Assembly (NCBI GenBank): GCA_007131625.1
Contig: SLQC01000188.1
Span: 1-7,686, forward strand
From: Balneolales bacterium
GTDB lineage: Bacteria > Bacteroidota > Rhodothermia > Balneolales > Natronogracilivirgulaceae
Length of the DNA stretch: 7,686 bases
Direction: 5' to 3'
A program made the position numbers and the translations under genes. Below, piece by piece: positions 1 to 4,976 of this stretch. Position 1 is the first letter of the stretch, and each line of letters starts with the position of its first letter. The notes under the pieces are model-generated. The model ran no database searches. It saw nothing but the letters and a program-made list of their open reading frames with translations, and was not told the origin of the DNA.

Positions 1-1
1 A

Positions 2-97
2 CCATCTAAGTCTTTCAGTTCAATATTTCACCTGTTGGGTGAAGATACAAAATTAGCTAAACTATTGAAAGACTTGATGTTATTGTATTTTTTCTAA
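2..97 (+). CDS. Possible C-terminal tail of an upstream gene (very uncertain)
   Basis: One frame is open from the window edge for 31 codons to a TAA at 95-97. The predicted end is amphipathic and rich in Leu and Lys (LGEDTKLAKLLKDLMLLYFF), which would suit a helical C-terminus. The evidence is weak: an open stretch of this length is not rare by chance in AT-rich DNA, no start or family motif is visible, and a nested inverted repeat (8-75) covers the same bases. If it is not a gene tail, the stretch is noncoding leader DNA. The sequence left of the window would settle it. Confidence 0.2.
   Translation, partial: PSKSFSSIFHLLGEDTKLAKLLKDLMLLYFF
8..75. repeat. Nested inverted repeat
   Basis: The outer arms are AAGTCTTTCA (8-17) and its exact reverse complement TGAAAGACTT (66-75). 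Inside them sits a separate hairpin, TTCACC (27-32), loop TGTTG, GGTGAA (38-43). Transcribed, this would fold as a small hairpin within a larger closed stem. Six T residues (88-93) follow 12 nt after the outer arm, which is too far for a typical intrinsic terminator. It could be the 3' structure of an upstream transcript. Confidence 0.4.
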
Positions 98-210
98 TTT
101 ATCTCACGGATTCTGGTAATATCTTTTTGGAAATGTTCCGGTTTTCGTCAAGCTTCAAAAAGGATACTATGGGTGGATGTAAATTTTGTCAGCATCCAGG
201 AGACTTTTTG

Positions 211-243
211 ATTGACAATGAGTCATGATGTACTATTGTCAAT
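211..243. repeat. 12-bp hairpin with a single bulge
   Basis: ATTGACAAT (211-219) and ATTGTCAAT (235-243) are exact reverse complements. Inside them AGT (221-223) also pairs with ACT (232-234), leaving G220 as a single bulge and an 8-nt loop (224-231). No T-run follows, so it is not a standard terminator. It could be an RNA structure or a binding site for a dimeric regulator, about 130 bp upstream of the probable promoter. Confidence 0.5.
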
Positions 244-375
244 TTATCGTATTTACTTGAAGTTCCCATTAAATCATAAATTTTTATTCATTTAATGAAG
301 ATAGAAGCTGGATTTAAAACAGATTGTTTGATCTGGTAGATCTCCTTGACGGCTTTGTCGTCATACACCTTTACG

Positions 376-406
376 TTGCAAATTTGGCAAACAATTTATA
401 TGTTTG
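376..406 (+). promoter_or_regulatory. Bacteroidota-type promoter with overlapping dyad
   Basis: TTG at 376-378 is followed after 20 nt by TATGTTTG at 399-406, an exact match to the TAnnTTTG -7 element of Bacteroidota primary sigma-factor promoters at normal spacing. Transcription would begin near 412-415, giving a leader of roughly 55 nt before the ATG at 468. The dyad TTGC (376-379) / GCAA (387-390), with the palindrome CAAATTTG at 379-386, covers the -33 box and spacer. A regulator bound there could block the polymerase. Confidence 0.6.
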
Positions 407-467
407 GATATTATTTTAAAGTTTTATGATGAATTAAAGGCTAAACCATTAAAATAGTTGAGATGAA

Positions 468-1784
468 ATGCAGAAAGTATTGAAGCCCGTCCACCTGATG
501 ACTTTAAACCCCGGGCATTTTCATGCCGCACTGGTCCAGAAGCATCCTCTTGACCGGGTGAATAATACAGTGCATATATATAGTCCTGAAGGTCCGGACC
601 TGGAGCTTCACATGCAGAAAATTGAAGGGTTCAATACCCGGAAGGAAAATCCCACCAACTGGCAAACAAAAATCTATTCCGCTGCGGACTACTTGCAGCG
701 CATGCTCAACGAGCAACCCGGGAATGTGATGGTTACTGCAGGAAATAATCGTCTGAAAGCCAGTTATATCCTGCAGTCAGTGAACAACGGTATCCATGTA
801 CTGTCTGACAAACCTATGGCTATCGACACCCGGGGTTGGCAAATGCTCGTCGAGGCGTTTGATCAGGCCGAGAAAAACAATGTACTGCTCTATGATATTA
901 TGACCGAGCGGCACGAGGTAACTTCGCGTGTACTTCGGGCTCTGATGCAGAAAAGCGAACTTTTTGGTGAACTTGTCACCGGTACCCCGGAAAAGCCGGC
1001 AATCTACAAGGAGAGCATTCACCATCTGTATAAAAATGTTGCGGGCTCACCGCTACGCCGTCCGCTATGGTATTTCGATGTAGACCAGCAAGGAGACGGC
1101 ATTGTGGATGTGACGGTCCACCTGGTAGACCTGTCAATGTGGATTGCATTTCCAGATCAGATTGTGCGTCATAAGGAAGATGTACGTATGCTGGATGCCA
1201 GACGCTGGCCGACTATGGTGACACGCAAGCAGTTTGAGCGAATCACCGGTGAACCCGAATTCCCGGATTATTTATCCGGGCAGCTGGATGATGAGGGTGT
1301 ACTGCCATATTACTGCAACGGCGAGATCGATTATTTTCTAAACAGTCATCTCGTGCGAGTAAAGGTGATTTGGGACTATGAAGCCAAACCGGGTGGGGGC
1401 GACAGCCAATTTACCATAATTCGCGGGTCCGGAGCTAACCTGGTAGTTCGTCAGGGCGAGGAGCAAGGATTCCGTGCTACGGTTTATGTAGAACCCGCCG
1501 ATGGGGTTACTGCCGGTGATATGGAGCCAGCCCTGGCCGGTGCGATAGAGCGATTGCAGCAGCAGTTTCCTGGAGCAGGTTATGAAGAATCACAATATGG
1601 ATGGAAACTGCAGATACCCGAGAAGTTTCACTATGGGCATGAGGCACATTTTGGAATGGTAGCTCAGACGTTTTTCGGATATCTTGATGAAGGAAAGTTG
1701 CCCGAATGGGAGATTCCGAATATGATTACCAAGTATTACATTACTACCCATGCACTCGAAATGGCTCTGGAAGGTAAGGAATAA
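468..1784 (+). CDS. Gfo/Idh/MocA-like oxidoreductase, 'putative oxidoreductase C-terminal domain' family
   Basis: This is probably an NAD(P)-dependent oxidoreductase acting on a sugar or sugar derivative. The 438 residues match a Bacteroidota-rich family with an N-terminal Rossmann domain (about 7-150) and a dedicated C-terminal domain (about 165-438). Visible marks are LMTLNPGHFHAALVQ (10-24), AGNN (91-94), SDKPMAID (113-120), where DKP stands in the place of the EKP motif of classical Gfo/Idh/MocA enzymes, and GDGIVDVTVHLVDLSMW (209-225), where H218 and D221 resemble the usual catalytic His/Asp pair. The C-terminal motif GHEAHFG (390-396) is also typical. The start is firm: TGA at 459-461 closes the frame just upstream. 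No Shine-Dalgarno site is clear. There is no signal peptide, so a cytoplasmic location is expected, although as I recall many homologues begin as lipoproteins. The substrate is unknown. Family call is confident; the exact reaction is inferred. Confidence 0.9.
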   Translation: MQKVLKPVHLMTLNPGHFHAALVQKHPLDRVNNTVHIYSPEGPDLELHMQKIEGFNTRKENPTNWQTKIYSAADYLQRMLNEQPGNVMVTAGNNRLKASYILQSVNNGIHVLSDKPMAIDTRGWQMLVEAFDQAEKNNVLLYDIMTERHEVTSRVLRALMQKSELFGELVTGTPEKPAIYKESIHHLYKNVAGSPLRRPLWYFDVDQQGDGIVDVTVHLVDLSMWIAFPDQIVRHKEDVRMLDARRWPTMVTRKQFERITGEPEFPDYLSGQLDDEGVLPYYCNGEIDYFLNSHLVRVKVIWDYEAKPGGGDSQFTIIRGSGANLVVRQGEEQGFRATVYVEPADGVTAGDMEPALAGAIERLQQQFPGAGYEESQYGWKLQIPEKFHYGHEAHFGMVAQTFFGYLDEGKLPEWEIPNMITKYYITTHALEMALEGKE

Positions 1785-1799
1785 AAGTGCTGCACTTTT
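1783..1799 (+). terminator. Small hairpin over the stop codon of the first oxidoreductase gene
   Basis: AAAAGTG (1783-1789), loop CTG, CACTTTT (1793-1799) form a 7-bp stem that starts inside the TAA stop codon (1782-1784). The four T residues lie within the stem itself and no further T-run follows. It may protect the 3' end or act as a weak terminator ahead of the better one at 1833-1862. Confidence 0.3.
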
Positions 1800-1832
1800 G
1801 TGTGGCCGATATGAAAATGTATAACACAACGA

Positions 1833-1862
1833 TTTGAGAAATCAGGTCTCAAAATTTTTTTT
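1833..1862 (+). terminator. Intrinsic terminator or attenuator between the two oxidoreductase genes
   Basis: TTTGAGA (1833-1839) and TCTCAAA (1847-1853) form a 7-bp stem with a 7-nt loop, followed by A1854 and eight T residues (1855-1862). The layout is that of a rho-independent terminator, though the stem is short and not GC-rich. It ends only 26 nt before the next start codon (1889), too close for a separate promoter downstream of it. Expression of the next gene therefore requires either readthrough or a start site upstream of the hairpin. Confidence 0.55.
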
Positions 1863-1877
1863 ATTGTAAATGTATAT

Positions 1878-1881
1878 GGAG
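1878..1881 (+). promoter_or_regulatory. Ribosome binding site for the Tat-exported oxidoreductase
   Basis: GGAG lies 7 nt before the ATG at 1889 and is one of only two clear Shine-Dalgarno sites for the genes here. It supports this start and so the complete Tat signal. Confidence 0.6.
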
Positions 1882-1888
1882 AAAAAGG

Positions 1889-3220
1889 ATGACAAAACCA
1901 GATTATAACAGAAGAGACTTTATTAAAAAATCAGCACTTGCCGGAGCGGCGATAGGACTGGCTGGTCCCTACAATTTGGCTCGCGGGGCTCAGAGTCCCA
2001 ATGATCAGGTAACGGTAGCGATTATGGGTGGACGGGGTCGTGCTGGTGCTCTTGCACATGCTTTTGCCGATGTGCAAGGTACGATGGTTAAATCCATCTA
2101 TGAGGTGGATAGACGTCCACTGAGTCAGTTGGCTCAGAATTTGGAAAGTAGACAAGGCCGCAAACCTGAGACAGGTACCGATTTCCGCCGGGCCCTGGAA
2201 GACCCGGACATCGACGCCCTTGTAATTGGAGCTCCTGATCACTGGCAAACTCCTGCCACGGTCATGGCTTTGCAAGCCGGCAAGCATGTATATGTGGAAA
2301 AACCGGCCAGTCATAATCCGGCAGAGGCGGAACTGATTGTTCGTGCCCAGAAGCGGTACAATAAAGAGGTTCAAATAGGCAACCAGCAGCGCTCTTCCCC
2401 GGAAAGTATGCAGGCGATGCAAGATATTGCCGACGGCATGATCGGTACGCCCTATTACGGCAAGGCGTTCTATGCCAATGCGCGGGAATCGATTGGCCAT
2501 GGCAAGATTGCACAGGTGCCCGACTGGCTGGATTACGAATTGTGGCAGGGTCCGGCCCCACGCACACCCTATCGCGACAATCTCATTCACTACAACTGGC
2601 ACTGGTTCTGGAAATGGGGTACAGGAGAAGCGCTTAACAACGGTACGCATGAATATGATATCTGTCGCTGGGCGCTTGGAGTGGATTTGCCAAACCGTAT
2701 TTCTTCAAACGGTGGACGTTATCACTTTGATGACGATTGGGAGTTTTATGATACGCAGAATATAACATTTGATTATCCAGGCGGAAAATCAATCAACTGG
2801 GAAGGCCGAAGCGCCAACGGATATCCTTTCTGGGGTAAAGGCCGCGGTTCATTCATCCACGGAACCGAAGGAACCATGTTTATGGATCGTTCTGGATATC
2901 AGGTATTCAACCTGGATAATGAAGAAATAAAAAGTGTAACGCGTGACGATGAGGTTGATCCGCTGGACACAGTAGGTGGCGGAGGTCTCACCGATCTGCA
3001 TATTGACAATTTTGCCAAGGCAATACGTCAGGGTGAGAAGCTCAACTCACCGATAGAGGAAGGTCAGAAGTCCGTACTTGCTCTTCATCTGGCTAATATC
3101 TCACAATACGTCGGTCGTTCGCTGAATATCGATCCTCGATCCGGACGCATCATCGGCGACTCCGAAGCAATGAGCATGTGGAGCCGCAGATACGAACCCG
3201 GTTGGGAACCAAAAATCTGA
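1889..3220 (+). CDS. Tat-exported Gfo/Idh/MocA family oxidoreductase
   Basis: This is a probable NAD(P)-dependent sugar oxidoreductase acting outside the cytoplasm. The 443 residues open with a twin-arginine signal: NRRDFIKKS (7-15), a mildly hydrophobic Ala/Gly-rich stretch (16-27) and a likely cleavage region near ARGAQ (31-35). The Rossmann domain follows with VAIMGGRGRAG (43-53). EKPASH (137-142) is the classical EKP motif, with Lys138 placed to contact cofactor and substrate. The C-terminal alpha/beta domain holds GTGEALNNGTHEYDICRW (244-261), where H254 and D257 fit the catalytic His and its partner. The length is normal for the family. Tat export fits an enzyme that folds around its nicotinamide cofactor before export, as in Zymomonas glucose-fructose oxidoreductase. 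It follows the first oxidoreductase gene by 104 nt, behind a terminator-like hairpin. The substrate is not known; a glycoside or free sugar oxidised at one hydroxyl is likely. Confidence 0.92.
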   Translation: MTKPDYNRRDFIKKSALAGAAIGLAGPYNLARGAQSPNDQVTVAIMGGRGRAGALAHAFADVQGTMVKSIYEVDRRPLSQLAQNLESRQGRKPETGTDFRRALEDPDIDALVIGAPDHWQTPATVMALQAGKHVYVEKPASHNPAEAELIVRAQKRYNKEVQIGNQQRSSPESMQAMQDIADGMIGTPYYGKAFYANARESIGHGKIAQVPDWLDYELWQGPAPRTPYRDNLIHYNWHWFWKWGTGEALNNGTHEYDICRWALGVDLPNRISSNGGRYHFDDDWEFYDTQNITFDYPGGKSINWEGRSANGYPFWGKGRGSFIHGTEGTMFMDRSGYQVFNLDNEEIKSVTRDDEVDPLDTVGGGGLTDLHIDNFAKAIRQGEKLNSPIEEGQKSVLALHLANISQYVGRSLNIDPRSGRIIGDSEAMSMWSRRYEPGWEPKI

Positions 3221-3251
3221 TTTGAGAGCCCGCCTGATTGGTAGACGGCGA

Positions 3252-3267
3252 TTGATAACGTTTACCA
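3252..3267. promoter_or_regulatory. Operator-like dyad with AACGTT core
   Basis: The palindromic core AACGTT (3257-3262) with partly symmetric flanks (5 of 8 positions on each side match) resembles LacI-family operators, which have a central CG. No such regulator is encoded here, so this is only a candidate. Confidence 0.25.
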
Positions 3268-3335
3268 TTCGGGCCGGGTTTCAGAATTGCAACGATACCA
3301 CCCATTCAGGCCGAAACCGGATTTGCAACAATACC
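3266..3335. repeat. Two-copy imperfect tandem repeat of about 34 bp
   Basis: Copy 1 (3266-3299) and copy 2 (3303-3335) both read CATTC, G or A, GGCCG, a variable core of 9-10 nt, TTGCAAC, G or A, ATACC. The ends are nearly identical and only the core differs. The cores are partly complementary to each other: CCGGGTTTC (3274-3282) can pair with GAAACCGG (3313-3320) with one bulged G, which would join the two copies in one stem. It may be a paired regulator site or a dispersed intergenic repeat. Confidence 0.55.
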
Positions 3336-3435
3336 TGCCGCGAAGGAATGGGTATATCGCCATTGTGTATTTCCCCGGAGCTGGAGGAGTGACTTTGTTA
3401 TACAATAAATATTCAAATTCAAACAGAACCATGAG

Positions 3436-4773
3436 ATGAGAATCATTTGCGTAATGACCTTGATATTTACTGTAATTTCTGGGATCGGACCTAACTTGGG
3501 TGATGCCTTGCATGCATCTGATTTCATAATCACTTCGAGTGTTAGTAGAGACGCTTCCCAATTGGCAGAAAACCCTGAAAAAGAAACTGGCACTCTTTCA
3601 GTTGAAAAGAGTGCGGAAAAGATTCGATTGCAGGTCGATGCCGGAGCATATGATCGTCTGGGTACAATCGTTTCCGTCCAACTTCCTGTTGCCGTCGATC
3701 CGGGTGTATATCCCCTTGCCGATGAGCAGGGAGAAGTAGTTGCTCTGCAAGTCGATGACACCAACAAGGGCTGGTTTGTTCTGAAGGAGCTTCCAGCCGG
3801 GACATCTGCGCACTTTACGCTAAATCTCCAATTCATGGATGAAGCGGGTGATCTATCTGCAGGATCGCGGAGTGGTGTACATGAGCAAATGGATTCTGCA
3901 ACCATCACGTATTCGACCGAAAACGGAAAGGTGCTGAGCTACTACCACAGTGATAATGATCCGCCGGATGTGCTTGATGACAGGTTTCGTCGAGGTGGAT
4001 ATATTCACCCGATCTATTCCCCGTCCGGTGTTATTCTGAGCAATCATCTCAATATTGACAATCAACCCCATCACTCAGGAATATGGTCTGCCTGGACCAA
4101 TACCCGTTTCGAAAATCGCGATCCGGATTTCTGGAATGTTCATAATGAGACGGGGCGGGTTGATGTTGATTCTCTTTTGCATACCTGGGTGGGGGCTGTC
4201 TTTGGCGGGTTCCGCTCTTCGCACCGCTTTACGGATCTTTCGGCCGAGGAACCGATCGTGGCACTGAATGAAACATGGGAGGTGCACGTATATACGTCAT
4301 CAGTCAATGAGGAGGTACATATTTTTGATCTGAAAGTGACCCAGACAGTAAATACAGATCGACCGCTGTATTTGCCGGAATATCGCTATGGCGGTATTGG
4401 ATTCCGGGGACACAAAGACTGGGATGATCCGGAAAAGGGTTTTTTCCTGACACCGGACGGACTTGGACGGGATGGGCATGCGACCCGGGCAAGATGGGCA
4501 CATATGGGCGGATATTCGGACGGAGAGCTGGCTGGATTTGCGATTCTCAGCCATCCCTCCAATTACCGATTTCCGCAGCCCATGCGGATTCATCCAAGTG
4601 CACCCTTTTTTAACTATGCTCCCACCCAGCTTGGCGATATGTCTATTCAACCGGGTATTCCGTATGTCACCCGTTACCGGATTATAACACATGACGGTGG
4701 ACCGGACGCCGATCTGATTGACCGTTTATGGCAGGATTATGCATATCCACCAAGTGTGACCATATCAATGTAA
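3436..4773 (+). CDS. Sec-exported DUF6807 family protein (often mislabelled 'methane oxygenase PmoA')
   Basis: This 445-residue protein belongs to the DUF6807 family, whose function is not established to my knowledge. The label PmoA found in databases is misleading: there are no multiple membrane helices as in particulate methane monooxygenase. A Sec signal is visible (hydrophobic 4-17, likely cut after LHA at 25-27). Residues about 33-160 look like a beta-rich N-terminal part. The family core begins with RRGGYIHPIYSPSG (185-198) and continues with DNQPHHSGIWSAW (208-220), whose paired His 212-213 are its clearest signature, then PEYRYGGIGFRG (314-325) and a C-terminal part ending near LWQDYAYPP (431-439). 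TAA at 3406-3408 blocks any longer start, and no Shine-Dalgarno site fits the ATG. The stop is doubled (TAATAG). Its place between sugar oxidoreductases and a mutarotase suggests work on a modified sugar, which is an inference. Confidence 0.85.
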   Translation: MRIICVMTLIFTVISGIGPNLGDALHASDFIITSSVSRDASQLAENPEKETGTLSVEKSAEKIRLQVDAGAYDRLGTIVSVQLPVAVDPGVYPLADEQGEVVALQVDDTNKGWFVLKELPAGTSAHFTLNLQFMDEAGDLSAGSRSGVHEQMDSATITYSTENGKVLSYYHSDNDPPDVLDDRFRRGGYIHPIYSPSGVILSNHLNIDNQPHHSGIWSAWTNTRFENRDPDFWNVHNETGRVDVDSLLHTWVGAVFGGFRSSHRFTDLSAEEPIVALNETWEVHVYTSSVNEEVHIFDLKVTQTVNTDRPLYLPEYRYGGIGFRGHKDWDDPEKGFFLTPDGLGRDGHATRARWAHMGGYSDGELAGFAILSHPSNYRFPQPMRIHPSAPFFNYAPTQLGDMSIQPGIPYVTRYRIITHDGGPDADLIDRLWQDYAYPPSVTISM

Positions 4774-4909
4774 TAGTAATTTATTATGGTAAGCGTATTC
4801 TTGATCTTGTTTTTCAATCCATTTCTCTGTTCAATTTAGCGTTATTAAAAAGAATATTTAAAATCAGAAATTGAAAAAACTGATGAAATATCCATGGCCG
4901 ACGTCTCGG

Positions 4910-4923
4910 ATACGCAAGCGTAT
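4910..4923. promoter_or_regulatory. Perfect palindromic operator-like site
   Basis: ATACGC and GCGTAT are exact reverse complements separated by AA. The half-site AAGCGTAT also occurs at 4791-4798 in the same intergenic region. Size and symmetry suit a dimeric repressor or activator acting on the aldose 1-epimerase gene 54 nt downstream; the regulator is unknown. Confidence 0.4.
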
Positions 4924-4930
4924 GACTAAA

Positions 4931-4947
4931 ACATGGGTACTCCATGT
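4931..4947. promoter_or_regulatory. Second dyad upstream of the aldose 1-epimerase gene
   Basis: ACATGG (4931-4936) and CCATGT (4942-4947) are exact reverse complements around GTACT. It lies 29 nt before the start codon and could be an operator or a small hairpin in the mRNA leader. Confidence 0.35.
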
Positions 4948-4976
4948 GACCTTATGAATCTAAAATATGTGAACAG

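Larger units (their letters stand above)
1..467. other. AT-rich intergenic/leader region before the first oxidoreductase gene
   Basis: No convincing complete gene is seen on either strand in this stretch. It holds a nested inverted repeat (8-75), a 20-codon micro-ORF (169-228) overlapping a strong bulged hairpin (211-243), AT-rich dyads at 267-299, a 5-bp stem-loop (347-363) and a good Bacteroidota-type promoter (376-406). This is far more structure than a simple promoter region needs, so it may carry an RNA leader, an upstream gene's 3' region or several operators. Confidence 0.6.
3221..3435. other. Intergenic region between the Tat oxidoreductase and DUF6807 genes
   Basis: No gene family is recognisable in this stretch. 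It contains a LacI-operator-like dyad centred at 3259/3260, an imperfect tandem repeat (3266-3335) and a purine-rich GGAGGAG (3383-3389) too far from the next start to serve it. No convincing terminator follows the upstream gene; only a 4-bp CGCC/GGCG pairing (3231-3250) without a T-run is seen. Confidence 0.6.
4774..4976. other. AT-rich intergenic region before the aldose 1-epimerase gene
   Basis: No gene is seen. The left half has AT-rich arms that can pair in two ways (4810-4818 or 4830-4837 with 4868-4878). The right half has two clean dyads (4910-4923 and 4931-4947). No TAnnTTTG element and no Shine-Dalgarno site were found. Confidence 0.55.

Noticed and set aside
1931..2650. Open frame of 239 codons on the minus strand
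   Set aside because: It lies wholly inside the Tat oxidoreductase gene, has no family motif, and the plus frame has an unmistakable Tat signal and Rossmann motifs.
3262..3908. Minus-strand open frames of 99 and 200 codons over the intergenic repeat and DUF6807 start
   Set aside because: They overlap a well-supported plus-strand gene, show no recognisable domain, and their low-complexity composition fits shadow frames.
4300..4692. Minus-strand open frame of 130 codons
   Set aside because: It is antisense to the conserved core of the DUF6807 protein and has no plausible start context.
3436..4773. Reading the protein as a methane monooxygenase subunit (PmoA)
   Set aside because: The motifs are those of DUF6807; the protein has one signal peptide and no series of membrane helices.
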